Program-made: the position numbers and the translations under genes
The notes under the pieces: model-generated
What the model was told of the DNA's origin: nothing
Database searches by the model: none
The model's input: only the letters and a program-made list of their open reading frames with translations
Source of the DNA: Rhodobacteraceae bacterium UBA7436
Lineage (GTDB): Bacteria > Pseudomonadota > Alphaproteobacteria > Rhodobacterales > Rhodobacteraceae
DNA: 15,506 nucleotides
Assembly: GCA_002478745.1 (NCBI GenBank)
Contig: DLQI01000090.1
Location: 1-15,506, forward strand
Reading direction: 5' to 3'
Shown here: positions 7,038-14,888 of the stretch, in pieces
How the letters are laid out: each line of letters opens with the position of its first letter
Position numbering within the stretch: the first letter of the stretch is position 1

Positions 7038-7967
7038 CTACCCGCGCGCCGCAACCTTCCCACGCCACATGATGAACAGGCCTGTGGCGACAATCAGCGC
7101 GCAGCCCACAATCGTGGCCCCATCTAAACGTTCGCCAAAGACCAATACACCCAAGCCAACGCCAAACACCAAACGGGTATAGCGGAACGGCGTGACCACA
7201 GATACTTCGCCCGTGCGCATCGCCTTCATCAAAGCGGTATAGGCAAACACGCCAATGCAGATCGCGCCAAGGATGAATGCAGCCGCCTGCCCCTCTGGCC
7301 AAACAAAAGCGCGTCCCTGCCACAGCGCGAAAACACCACCAGCAGCAATCACCGTCAAAAACCCGTAGAGGCCCAGTAACACAGTGCTCAGCGTCTTGGG
7401 CGCTGCGCGGCTGGCCAGATCACGCCCCGCCAATCCCAACATCCCTATGACGGCCAAAATGGACAGAGGCGAAAACGCATCCGTGCCCGGGCGCAAAACG
7501 ATCAACACGCCAATCAACCCAACGACAATCGCGGCCCACCGCATCCAGCCAACCCGTTCACCAAAGAACACAGCCGCGCCTGCAACCACCACAATCGGGG
7601 TCGCCTGTAAAATGGCAGTGGCCGAAGACAGCGGCGTGATCGCAACGGCCAGCACGTAAAACAAGCGACCTGTAATTTCAAAACACATCCGAATACGCAT
7701 GGGCGGCGATAAGACATCCGCGTGATACAGCGGTTCCTTGTTCCACAATGCAAGACAGGCAAAGATGACCGCGCCACCTGCCCCGAACAACATCAGCATC
7801 TGCCCTACAGGGACAGTGACCGCCGCCGCTTTGAACAGGCTGTCCTCAATCGCAAAGGCCGCCATTGAGGCAACCATCCACAGACTGCCGATCACATTCG
7901 ACCGCTCGATATTTTTCGCATTCGCCGTCATTTTGGAGGCTGCCGTTGTTAGGGAAATCAATTGCAT
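7038..7967 (-). CDS. DMT-superfamily (EamA) transporter
   Basis: This 309-residue inner-membrane protein has the drug/metabolite transporter layout: two EamA repeats (about 25-160 and 170-305) giving around ten transmembrane helices. The first repeat ends in the family-typical block ATAILQATPIVVVAGAAVFFGERVGW, and the second has VVTPFRYTRLVFGVGLGVLVFGERLDG. Such proteins usually export metabolites or amino acids; the substrate cannot be told from sequence. The start is uncertain. The ATG at 7967 overlaps its own AAAGGA, which is too close, whereas a TTG two codons later (7961) has that AAGGA at five bases and may be the true start; the ATG at 7931 lacks a ribosome-binding site. The upstream region carries a cluster of CTGNACAG repeats. 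It is probably co-transcribed with the small gene ending at 6649. Confidence 0.92.
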   Translation of the reverse strand: MQLISLTTAASKMTANAKNIERSNVIGSLWMVASMAAFAIEDSLFKAAAVTVPVGQMLMLFGAGGAVIFACLALWNKEPLYHADVLSPPMRIRMCFEITGRLFYVLAVAITPLSSATAILQATPIVVVAGAAVFFGERVGWMRWAAIVVGLIGVLIVLRPGTDAFSPLSILAVIGMLGLAGRDLASRAAPKTLSTVLLGLYGFLTVIAAGGVFALWQGRAFVWPEGQAAAFILGAICIGVFAYTALMKAMRTGEVSVVTPFRYTRLVFGVGLGVLVFGERLDGATIVGCALIVATGLFIMWRGKVAARG

Positions 7968-8040
7968 CCTTTGTGGCGCAAATGATCTTGCGGGGCAATC
8001 AGGCGCTAAGGGTTAACAAAGAGTTACGTGGTGGTTTCAA

Positions 8041-8210
8041 ACCTTAACAAACGCAGGAACTGAACAGATCGTTAATGGGGTCCGTCGGTGGGAACTGCAC
8101 AGATTGGCGGGCAAATTGTACAGTCTGCCCTGAAACCGTCGATTGGGCCCTAAAACCGCGCGGCCGACTGCACAGTTTTGGGCGGGTTCTGTACAGTTAG
8201 GGCTGTAATG
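8041..8210. promoter_or_regulatory. Cluster of five CTGNACAG-like octamers upstream of the EamA gene
   Basis: Near-identical octamers occur at 8060-8067 (CTGAACAG), 8095-8102 (CTGCACAG), 8116-8123 (TTGTACAG), 8168-8175 (CTGCACAG) and 8189-8196 (CTGTACAG). The second/third and the fourth/fifth start exactly 21 bases apart, making two similar composite elements of the form ACTGCACAG-N12-TGTACAGT offset by 73 bases. CTGTACAG is itself a perfect palindrome. Two-turn phasing of repeated half-sites suggests binding of a multimeric transcription factor in front of the exporter gene. The rest of 7968-8226 shows only scattered TTAAC tracts and a short GC hairpin (about 8211-8223) close to the DUF3422 stop. 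Confidence 0.55.
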
Positions 8211-8226
8211 CGCGTCGCGCGCCCCG

Positions 8227-9513
8227 TTAACCCTTGATCGTATGGCGCTGAATGCGACGCAGCATCAGCCAGACCAAAGTGACTACAGGCAGTGTAATCA
8301 GCGCCGTCATCATCCCCTTGCTCAGCCCCACAACATCCCCCAGTGGATATAGTAAATACGCCACCAAAGAGACGGCATAATAACTGATCGCAACCACCGA
8401 CAGCCCCTCGACTGTGCGCTGCAATTGCAGTTGTTGATCCGAACGGCGGTCCATACTGGTCAACAACCCTTGGTTCTGGGCCGAGCGTTCCACATCTACC
8501 CGTGTTCTCAATAGGTTAGCGGCGCGGATCGACCGGCTGCTTAGCGCATCCAGCCGTCGTTCTGTAGACGCGACAGTCCGCATTGCCGGTTCGTACCTGC
8601 GCATCATGAACTCTGCAAAACTCTGCCGCCCCATAAATCGCTCTTCGCGCAATGCCGCGATCCTTTGATTTACGATTGCGGCGTAGGCCCCTGTTGCGCC
8701 AAATCGAAAGGACCCTTGGGCAGACTGGGTTTCCAACTCTGATGCGACCCCCAAAAGCGCATCAAGCGTGGCTTCAGCCACCGCATCATCAGCCCCGATA
8801 TTACCAATCAAATCAGTAAGTTGACGATCTAACACGTTCAGATCTTCGCCCATGTTCTGGGCATGGGAAAACCCCAACATCGACATCGCTTTATAGGTCT
8901 CGATTTCACACAAACGTTGTACAATGCGACCCAGTCGCCGCCCCCCTGTTTCGGCACTCAGAAAGATGGCAAAGCGCTGATGACCCAAGGGATCAATTCG
9001 AAAATCCGCAGCAACAACCGCAGCATCATCCAACACCGAACTGACGGCCAAACTTTCGGGTACGAACCAGTCTTTGATGCGCTGGGAAATTTGATCCCGC
9101 TCTTGCATTTTTTCCATCCGCAATGAAACAGACGTGACCCGTTGACCCGGAGCATTGGCGAGCCAATCACTTGGAAAGCTTGAGAAAACCGTGTCTTCAA
9201 AAGGGCGCGGGTCCAAGCCATCGTTGAACACTGTATAGGTCACAAACTCGGTATGCTGTTCCCACTTCAACCAGTTTTTACCTATCTGGCCATAGTAATG
9301 CGTCGCATTGGGCTGTGGGTGTGGTGCGCCGTGGCGGTCAAGCAGCTCCAAAAGATGTGCAAACTCTTGCTCCGGATCACGGGTGGCCGCGTCACCCTTT
9401 TGTTTTAAAGCAATAAATGCTGCCGTACAGGGGGCCTCCATAATCGGAAAGGGCCGCGTGTGAAGTTCGTTTGCAACTTTGAAACGCAAAGGATGATCGT
9501 CAATTTGCAACAT
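8227..9513 (-). CDS. DUF3422 family membrane-anchored protein
   Basis: This 428-residue protein matches the proteobacterial DUF3422 family, recognised by its N-terminal HPLRFKVANELHTRPFP signature (residues 7-23) and overall length. No biochemical function is known to me. A long soluble domain (1 to about 365) precedes two C-terminal hydrophobic helices (about 372-391 and 401-418) with a positively charged tail, so it is anchored in the inner membrane with its bulk most likely cytoplasmic, as there is no signal peptide. The stretch about 300-365 (RRYEPAMRTVASTERRLDAL and onward) is charged and helical, possibly coiled coil. The ATG has GGAG eight bases upstream. It has its own promoter and is separated from pntB by a terminator, so it is probably a single-gene unit. 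Confidence 0.9.
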   Translation of the reverse strand: MLQIDDHPLRFKVANELHTRPFPIMEAPCTAAFIALKQKGDAATRDPEQEFAHLLELLDRHGAPHPQPNATHYYGQIGKNWLKWEQHTEFVTYTVFNDGLDPRPFEDTVFSSFPSDWLANAPGQRVTSVSLRMEKMQERDQISQRIKDWFVPESLAVSSVLDDAAVVAADFRIDPLGHQRFAIFLSAETGGRRLGRIVQRLCEIETYKAMSMLGFSHAQNMGEDLNVLDRQLTDLIGNIGADDAVAEATLDALLGVASELETQSAQGSFRFGATGAYAAIVNQRIAALREERFMGRQSFAEFMMRRYEPAMRTVASTERRLDALSSRSIRAANLLRTRVDVERSAQNQGLLTSMDRRSDQQLQLQRTVEGLSVVAISYYAVSLVAYLLYPLGDVVGLSKGMMTALITLPVVTLVWLMLRRIQRHTIKG

Positions 9514-9539
9514 AAGGGATGCTCCGCTGATTCACCCAA

Positions 9540-9567
9540 ATCATAACTATGGCGGCAGGAACGTCAA
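9540..9567 (-). promoter_or_regulatory. Sigma70-type promoter of the DUF3422 gene
   Basis: On the minus strand, TTGACG (9562-9567) and TATGAT (9540-9545) are separated by 16 bases, close to the consensus. This places transcription initiation around 9530-9535, about 20 bases before the ATG at 9513. Upstream of it lies a perfect 10-bp palindrome CGGTATACCG (9607-9616), which could be a regulator site. Confidence 0.6.
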
Positions 9568-9643
9568 ACTATTATGCATAAAAATCAGCTGCTTAACTGA
9601 ATACCACGGTATACCGCACAAATAGTCACCTTTTCGCAAATGA

Positions 9644-9674
9644 AAAAGGCGAGCCCGTAACAGACCCGCCTTTT
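9644..9674 (-). terminator. Rho-independent terminator of the pnt operon
   Basis: On the minus strand an AAAAGGCGGG arm pairs with CTCGCCTTTT (one G-U pair) around an 11-base loop, followed by T-rich sequence. It starts 19 bases after the pntB stop and isolates pntAB from the downstream DUF3422 gene. Confidence 0.8.
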
Positions 9675-9693
9675 GATTTTCATTTGGATGATT

Positions 9694-11136
9694 TTAGTCG
9701 ATCATCGGTAACAGCTTGTCCAATGACGCCTTCGCATCACCGTAGAACATGCGTGTATTTTCCTTAAAGAACAGTGGGTTCTCAATACCAGAGTAGCCAG
9801 TTCCTTGACCACGCTTGGACACAAACACTTGTTTGGCTTTCCAGCATTCCAACACAGGCATGCCTGCGATGGGAGAGTTAGGGTCATCCTGCGCCGCGGG
9901 GTTCACGATGTCATTGGACCCGATCACAATAGCCACATCAGTTTCAGGGAAATCATCATTGATTTCATCCATTTCCATGACGATGTCGTAGGGCACCTTC
10001 GCTTCCGCCAGCAACACGTTCATATGCCCCGGTAGACGTCCTGCAACAGGGTGAATCGCGAAACGCACGTACTTGCCTTGGGCACGTAATTTGCGCACCA
10101 ATTCCGCGACACCTGACTGCGCTTGCGCCACGGCCATGCCATACCCTGGAATGATAACAACGCTCTCCGCCTCATTCAGAGCCGTAGCCACACCTTCAGC
10201 CTCAATTGCCACCTGTTCACCTTCAACGGCCATCTGCTCCCCTGCTGGGCCGCCAAAGCCGCCCAAGATCACGGAAACGAATGATCGGTTCATCGCCTTA
10301 CACATAATGTAGGATAGGATCGCACCAGATGAGCCCACGAGCGCACCAACAACGATCATCAGGTCGTTGCCGAGGGAGAAACCAATCGCCGCCGCAGCCC
10401 AGCCAGAGTAGCTGTTCAACATCGAAACAACCACAGGCATATCCGCACCGCCAATGCCCATGATCAAATGGTAGCCAATGAACAACGCGGCCAAAGTCAT
10501 TAAGAACAATGGGAAAAAGCCGCCAGTGTTAAAGTACCAAATCAGCGTGATTAGTGACACTGCAGCAGCGGCAGCGTTCAGCATGTGACCACCCGGCAGC
10601 TTTGTCGCCGCTGAATCCACTTTGCCCGCCAGTTTGCTATACGCGATGATTGAGCCGGTGAACGTAATCGCACCAATAAAGATGCCGAGGAACAGCTCAA
10701 CCCGCAGGATTGAGATTTCGACGGCTGTTTTTTTGGCAATTAATTGTCCGAATGTGCCTAAAGATTCTAATTCTTCGCCCTTAACATACAGGACAACCAG
10801 AACGTTATCGATTTCAAAGTGCGCGATAAAGCCCACGAAGACCGCTGCCAAACCAACAAGTGAGTGCATCGCAGCCACCAGCTCGGGCATTTGTGTCATT
10901 TGCACTTTGGTCGCCAATTGATAACCGATGTAACCGCCACAGGCGATCATGATCATCGACAAGAACCAGAGGCCAGAGCCCGGCCCGATCAACGTTGCAG
11001 CCACAGCCAACGCCATGCCTGTAATGCCATACCATACCGCGCGTTTCGCGCTTTCTTGGCCAGACAAACCGCCAAGACTAAGAATGAAAAGAACCGCTGA
11101 GACCACATAGGCCGCTGTTGTAAAACCATATTCCAT
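9694..11136 (-). CDS. pntB: NAD(P) transhydrogenase subunit beta
   Basis: This 480-residue inner-membrane subunit of the proton-translocating transhydrogenase uses the proton gradient, together with PntA, to reduce NADP+ with NADH. The N-terminal two thirds is the membrane domain (dII) with about nine hydrophobic helices. It contains the conserved His91 in the AAMHSLVGLAAV stretch, which corresponds to the proton-channel histidine known in the E. coli beta subunit. The C-terminal NADP(H)-binding domain (dIII, about 300-480) shows the nucleotide motif GYGMAVAQAQ (331-340), GRLPGHMNVLLAEA (366-379), GSNDIVNPAA (406-415) and KRGQGTGYSG (441-450). It starts 12 bases after the pntA stop, and its AAGGAG ribosome-binding site overlaps that stop, indicating tight co-expression. 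It is complete and unremarkable. Confidence 0.98.
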   Translation of the reverse strand: MEYGFTTAAYVVSAVLFILSLGGLSGQESAKRAVWYGITGMALAVAATLIGPGSGLWFLSMIMIACGGYIGYQLATKVQMTQMPELVAAMHSLVGLAAVFVGFIAHFEIDNVLVVLYVKGEELESLGTFGQLIAKKTAVEISILRVELFLGIFIGAITFTGSIIAYSKLAGKVDSAATKLPGGHMLNAAAAAVSLITLIWYFNTGGFFPLFLMTLAALFIGYHLIMGIGGADMPVVVSMLNSYSGWAAAAIGFSLGNDLMIVVGALVGSSGAILSYIMCKAMNRSFVSVILGGFGGPAGEQMAVEGEQVAIEAEGVATALNEAESVVIIPGYGMAVAQAQSGVAELVRKLRAQGKYVRFAIHPVAGRLPGHMNVLLAEAKVPYDIVMEMDEINDDFPETDVAIVIGSNDIVNPAAQDDPNSPIAGMPVLECWKAKQVFVSKRGQGTGYSGIENPLFFKENTRMFYGDAKASLDKLLPMID

Positions 11137-11148
11137 GAATTCGCTCCT

Positions 11149-12723
11149 TTACGATTTCTGGAACATGGCGAGCATACGCCGTGTCACAAGAAAGCCGCCG
11201 AAAATATTAATACCGGTCATAAAGACACCAAGCGCTGCCAGTAGGATAACAAGGAATGATCCCGATCCAATTTGCATCAAAGCGCCCAAAATGATGATCG
11301 ACGAAATTGCATTTGTGACCGCCATCAGCGGTGTGTGCAGGCTGTGTGCCACGCCCCAGATAACCTGAAAGCCAATGAACACGGCCAACACAAACACAAT
11401 AAAGTGCTGCATAAAGCTGGCTGGTGCGACCAACCCCACGGCCAATAGCACAGCACCACCAACGGCCAACAATGTAACCTGATTGCGTGTTTGCGCCTTG
11501 AACGCAGCAACTTCTGCAGCGCGTTTTTCCTCAGCTGTTGGCTCAGGCACCGCTTCTTTCTTGGGGGCCGCAGCGATCGCTGCGATCTTAGGTGGCGGTG
11601 GTGGGAACGTGATTGCTTTTGCGTGGGTCACAGTGGCCCCGCGAATAACATCATCTTCCATGTTGTGATCAATCACGCCGTCTTTTTCAGGGGTCAGATC
11701 AGTCATCATATGACGAATGTTGGTCGAATACAGGGTCGACGCCTGCGCTGCCATGCGGCTTGGGAAATCCGTGTAACCAATTATGGTCACACCGTTTTCG
11801 GTCACAATCTTCTCGTCCATGACGGTCAGTTTGCAGTTACCGCCTTTTTCAGCAGCCAGATCAACGATGATGGAACCCTGCTTCATCGCCCCGACCATGT
11901 CTTCGGTCCACAGCTCTGGCGCATCGCGGTTCGGGATCAACGCTGTTGTGATGACAATGTCGATTTCGGGTGCCAGTTCGCGGAACTTGGCCAATTGGGC
12001 CTCGCGGAATTCTGGGCTGGAAACTGCGGCGTAACCACCTGTTGCAGCACCGTCGGCTTGTTCTTCCTCAAAATCGAGAAAGACAAATTCTGCCCCCATC
12101 GATTCAATCTGTTCGGCCACTTCTGGGCGGACATCAAAGGCATATGTGATCGCGCCCAAGCTGGTGGAGGTACCCACAGCTGCCAATCCAGCAACCCCAG
12201 CACCAACAACCAAAACCTTGGCCGGTGGAACCTTGCCTGCAGCTGTAATCTGACCGGTAAAGAAACGGCCAAAGTTATTGCCAGCTTCAATAACGGCGCG
12301 GTAGCCCGCGATGTTGGCCATCGAGGAAAGTGCATCCATCTTCTGGGCACGTGAAATGCGTGGCACCATGTCCATCGCAACAACCGTGGACCCCTTTTTC
12401 GCTGCTGATTTCAGCAACTTGTCATTCGCAGCAGGATTGATGAATGAAATCAACGTCTGTCCGTCGCGCAGGCGCTTCACTTCGGTTTCATCTGGTGCAC
12501 GTACTTTGGCAACCACATCTGCAGCTTTCCAAAGAGCCGCAGCTGTTTTCGCAATTTCCACACCAGCGGCGGTATAATCGGCATCCGAAAAGCCAGCTTC
12601 AGCGCCGGCTCCCGTTTCGATCAGACAGTCGTGGCCTAGTTTTTGCATTTGCGCGGCACTTTCCGGCGTCATAGCAACGCGGCGTTCGCCTTCGAACATT
12701 TCCTTTGGTGTTCCGATTTTCAC
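11149..12723 (-). CDS. pntA: NAD(P) transhydrogenase subunit alpha
   Basis: This 524-residue subunit binds NAD(H) and supplies part of the membrane domain. The soluble dI domain (1 to about 375) resembles alanine dehydrogenase: opening MKIGTPKEMFEGERRVAMTP, the substrate loop VPRISRAQKMDALSSMANIAGYRAV (120-144), and the dinucleotide motif VVGAGVAGLAAVG (172-184) with the acidic Asp197 of FDVRP ending the second strand. A linker with a run of five prolines and an Ala/Lys/Glu-rich stretch (about 375-420) leads to about four transmembrane helices (about 425-518). It is the fused alpha form, unlike the split PntAA/PntAB of some alphaproteobacteria. Translation starts at GTG, supported by GGGAG seven bases upstream; the ATG further upstream (12739) is out of frame. 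It is the first gene of the pntA-pntB operon. Confidence 0.98.
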   Translation of the reverse strand: MKIGTPKEMFEGERRVAMTPESAAQMQKLGHDCLIETGAGAEAGFSDADYTAAGVEIAKTAAALWKAADVVAKVRAPDETEVKRLRDGQTLISFINPAANDKLLKSAAKKGSTVVAMDMVPRISRAQKMDALSSMANIAGYRAVIEAGNNFGRFFTGQITAAGKVPPAKVLVVGAGVAGLAAVGTSTSLGAITYAFDVRPEVAEQIESMGAEFVFLDFEEEQADGAATGGYAAVSSPEFREAQLAKFRELAPEIDIVITTALIPNRDAPELWTEDMVGAMKQGSIIVDLAAEKGGNCKLTVMDEKIVTENGVTIIGYTDFPSRMAAQASTLYSTNIRHMMTDLTPEKDGVIDHNMEDDVIRGATVTHAKAITFPPPPPKIAAIAAAPKKEAVPEPTAEEKRAAEVAAFKAQTRNQVTLLAVGGAVLLAVGLVAPASFMQHFIVFVLAVFIGFQVIWGVAHSLHTPLMAVTNAISSIIILGALMQIGSGSFLVILLAALGVFMTGINIFGGFLVTRRMLAMFQKS

Positions 12724-12957
12724 TCGAACACTCCCCCATTCATCGTATTAGCTTTACGTCACATAAGACATTAAACACGACAAAAAGAACACTTCCAGAG
12801 CGAACTTAGGATATTATTGGTTTCATGGGGCGTTATTCGAAAATGTGACCTGACGGTAACATTGCTTCCCAATTGGGCTACATATAAGGAATTATATTTC
12901 GCGACAAATTACCCAGCTAACAAACTAAGGTTGACAGAAACATGTCGAATGGCCCGT
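12724..12957 (-). promoter_or_regulatory. Upstream region of pntA
   Basis: This 234-base AT-rich spacer must hold the pntA promoter. TAATAC (minus strand, close to the start) is a possible -10 element, but no matching -35 stands out, so I do not call a specific promoter. No convincing small gene, repeat or RNA is seen. Confidence 0.4.
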
Positions 12958-13488
12958 TTACCCTGCCCTTAAAAACGCCCTTGGGTTTTTATCAACCCTG
13001 CTGACAAAGGGACCGCGCCCAAGTCGAACAGCGCGGTGAATGGACGAATGCGGCCACTCCTCTGGCCGTTTTACCAATCCAGCTTGAAAAGGTGCGAAAT
13101 GTATCATCTGACGGTGTGCCTCTAAATCCTCATCGTCTCGCAAATGGTATTACCAGAAACGTCGTTGCCAAATCCCTTTGTTGTAGGGTTTGAAATCAGA
13201 TGGTCCGCCAACCTCAACAGCAGGCAATCCGCGCGAGAACTCGGATTTCAGCATACGCCACCGCTTGCTAAAATCCACATCATCCTCTGGCAGCGTCCAT
13301 ATCGTGTGGATTGCAGCAGGCATCACAACGATCTCGTCGATCTGAAATGGAATAGCATTGAGCGTCTTGCGCGTTGCATGACGCAGACGCTCAATCTGTT
13401 GAACCAAAAGGTTGGAATGACGGTCTTGCAGGCGGACTGTGAAAAACAGCTTGCCGATGGGGCGGAGGTGTTGGGTTTGATCTAACAT
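12958..13488 (-). pseudogene. Decayed REP-associated tyrosine transposase (RAYT, Y1/IS200-like)
   Basis: Reading through one stop gives about 176 residues with the typical RAYT order: FFTVRLQDR near the start, a MPxxIHTIWTLPEDD block (56-70), FSKRWRMLKSEFSRGLP (73-89), KGIWQRRFW (104-112), then LRDDEDLEAH and IHFAPFQAGLVKRPEEWPHSS. The reading frame is broken by an in-frame TAA at 13150-13152, where relatives have a Glu codon after the RRYW motif (GAA to TAA would suffice); no frameshift is needed. The family HUH motif (HMH) reads AIH here (Ala59), and the catalytic tyrosine before IHFNP is replaced by Met. The element is therefore inactive by both stop codon and active-site loss. The frame could also begin at 13509. 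It sits in the spacer between the pnt operon and the C26 hydrolase. The family match is from memory of conserved RAYT motifs, not a search. Confidence 0.85.
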
Positions 13489-13511
13489 CCCGACACACTG
13501 CAACAGCATGG

Positions 13512-13526
13512 TTAAGCATCGCTTAA
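13512..13526. promoter_or_regulatory. TTAA-N7-TTAA palindrome matching the CtrA consensus
   Basis: TTAAGCATCGCTTAA is an exact match to the TTAA-N7-TTAA binding pattern of the alphaproteobacterial cell-cycle/motility regulator CtrA, and its arms TTAAGC/GCTTAA are inverted repeats. It lies between the C26 hydrolase stop (13537) and the dead transposase start. It could be a relict promoter element, a chance match, or a weak hairpin without a U-tract. Confidence 0.35.
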
Positions 13527-13536
13527 AACGCGCGGA

Positions 13537-14316
13537 TCAACCGGTTTTCTTTAATGCAGGACGCATCTCACCCGCGTCCCACGCGTGTACCGCATCTCCA
13601 AAGGCCGTGAATAACGCCTCAGACACCGGGTTCTCTGCCGCTTTCCATTCGGGATGCCACTGTACAGACATCGTAAATCCGGGTGCGTCTTTAATGTAGA
13701 TCGCTTCGGGCGTGCCATCAGGGGCAACACCGTCAATCACAACACGTGCGCCTGCTTCTTTGATCCCTTGCCCATGCAGCGTGTTAGTCGAAACCTCGTT
13801 GGAGCCAAGAACGCGGTGGAACACACCGCCGTCCGTAAACTTCACAGCGTGACGCAACGCGAATTTTTCTTCCAACGTGCCATCAGGTGGCATCCGGTGG
13901 TTGCTGCGCCCAGGGAGGTCCCGAATTTCTGGATACAATGAACCACCCATGGCAACATTCACCTCTTGGAACCCGCGGCAGATGCCAAAGATCGGCAAAC
14001 CCCGTTCGACACAGGCTCGGATCAAAGGAAGCGCGACACCATCACGACCGCGATCAAAATCGCCATAGGCGGGTGTCGCCTCTTCGCCGTATTCATCAGG
14101 GTGGACGTTTGGACGTGCGCCAGTGAAGATAAAGCCAGCGCAGCGCTCCATAAGGTCTTCGATTTGGACATGCTTGGGGGATGTTGGGATCAGCAGCGGC
14201 AAAGCATTGCAAACATCTCCAACGGCTTCGACGTTGATCGAACCACTGCCGTAGACTTCATAAGTATCATTGATCATGTGACTGTTGGTCAGAATACCGA
14301 TAATTGGCCGTGCCAT
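13537..14316 (-). CDS. Gamma-glutamyl-gamma-aminobutyrate hydrolase family protein (peptidase C26, class I GATase-like)
   Basis: This 259-residue cytoplasmic hydrolase of the PuuD-like C26 family typically cleaves gamma-glutamyl bonds. Visible motifs are ARPIIGILTN at the start, FTGARPNVHPDEYG (64-77), the nucleophile elbow GICRGFQEVNV (111-121) with Cys113, NTLHGQGI (178-185), and the His-Glu pair in QWHPEW (His221, Glu223). The catalytic set is thus complete. The ATG at 14316 is preferred over one at 14331 because AGGGA lies five bases before it. It lies downstream of glcB-glcG on the same strand but beyond a strong hairpin terminator, so separate expression is likely. Polyamine (gamma-glutamyl-GABA) breakdown is the family precedent; no polyamine genes are visible here, so the true substrate is open. 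Confidence 0.93.
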   Translation of the reverse strand: MARPIIGILTNSHMINDTYEVYGSGSINVEAVGDVCNALPLLIPTSPKHVQIEDLMERCAGFIFTGARPNVHPDEYGEEATPAYGDFDRGRDGVALPLIRACVERGLPIFGICRGFQEVNVAMGGSLYPEIRDLPGRSNHRMPPDGTLEEKFALRHAVKFTDGGVFHRVLGSNEVSTNTLHGQGIKEAGARVVIDGVAPDGTPEAIYIKDAPGFTMSVQWHPEWKAAENPVSEALFTAFGDAVHAWDAGEMRPALKKTG

Positions 14317-14362
14317 AACATTCCCTAACAAGTTTTCGCGTTGTCAGCAGATGTAATACGAA

Positions 14363-14386
14363 GGGCGGACTGTGAACAGCCCGCCC
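14363..14386 (-). terminator. Hairpin terminator after glcG
   Basis: GGGCGG and CCGCCC arms, extended inward by a G-U pair and CTG/CAG, form a roughly 10-bp stem with a tight loop on the minus strand, followed by TTCGTATT. A second imperfect inverted repeat centred on CAGATATCTG (14393-14402) sits between it and the glcG stop. Together they should end the glcB-glcG transcript before the C26 hydrolase gene. Confidence 0.7.
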
Positions 14387-14428
14387 AATGCGCAGATATC
14401 TGTGCGCAAATCCGCAAGTCAGATCGTT

Positions 14429-14851
14429 TTAGATTTCGCCAGTCAATCCAGCAGCTTCGATACCAGCCATTGCAGCAATCGCATCGTTGTCTGATGTATC
14501 ACCAGTTACGCCAACGGCACCGATCACGGCACCCTTTTTGTCGCGCACCAAAACGCCACCCGGAACCGGGATCATTTGGCCGCCAAATGCACCACCAGCA
14601 GCGGCAATGAAATAGGCTTGCGCCTCGGCACGTGCCATTTGCGCAGTACCAGCCATGCCTAGCATGATGGAGCCGTATGCTTTGCCTTGGGCAATCGCGA
14701 AACGACCCGGTGCTGCACCATCTTCACGTTCGAATGCTTGGACGTGGCCGCCAGCATCCAAAATAACAACAGACATTGGTTTTAGGTCTAGCTCACGGCT
14801 TTTTTCCATGGCTTTGCGGATGATTGTGCGGGCTTTTCTAAGATTGATCAT
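14429..14851 (-). CDS. glcG: GlcG/HbpS family protein (DUF336), glycolate-locus type
   Basis: This 140-residue soluble protein belongs to the GlcG/HbpS fold family. The hallmarks seen are SVVILDAGGHVQAFERED (27-44), AxGKAYGSIMLGM (54-66), IPVPGGVLVRDKKGAVIGAVGVTGDTSDNDA (95-124) and the helical end AAMAGIEAAGL. Relatives include heme-binding HbpS and the glcG product of glycolate-utilisation operons, whose exact role is unclear. There is no signal peptide. AAGGA lies seven bases before the ATG. It follows malate synthase G after 37 bases on the same strand, and this pairing with glcB is the main reason for the symbol. It is probably co-transcribed with glcB and stopped by the hairpin at 14363-14386. 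Confidence 0.92.
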   Translation of the reverse strand: MINLRKARTIIRKAMEKSRELDLKPMSVVILDAGGHVQAFEREDGAAPGRFAIAQGKAYGSIMLGMAGTAQMARAEAQAYFIAAAGGAFGGQMIPVPGGVLVRDKKGAVIGAVGVTGDTSDNDAIAAMAGIEAAGLTGEI

Positions 14852-14888
14852 CTTGATTTCCTTTAAATATTTTAAGTTCGGTTGGGCC

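Noticed and set aside
8211..8223. GCGCG/CGCGC hairpin just after the DUF3422 stop
   Set aside because: The stem is only five pairs and no U-tract follows on the minus strand; too weak to annotate as a terminator.
11491..12354. Long plus-strand open frame (287 codons) antisense to pntA
   Set aside because: It lies wholly inside the well-supported pntA gene, its translation is low-complexity and Cys/His/Arg-rich, and it resembles no protein; it is a shadow of pntA codon bias.
12971..12990. AAAAAC...GTTTTT inverted repeat that could be a terminator
   Set aside because: It lies inside the C-terminal codons of the transposase relic; the stem is mostly A-T with a bulge, so I do not call it a terminator.
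12942..13004. Short plus-strand frame of about 20 codons starting ATGTCGAAT
   Set aside because: The possible AAGG is too far from the ATG (over ten bases), the product is not recognisable, and it overlaps the transposase relic antisense.
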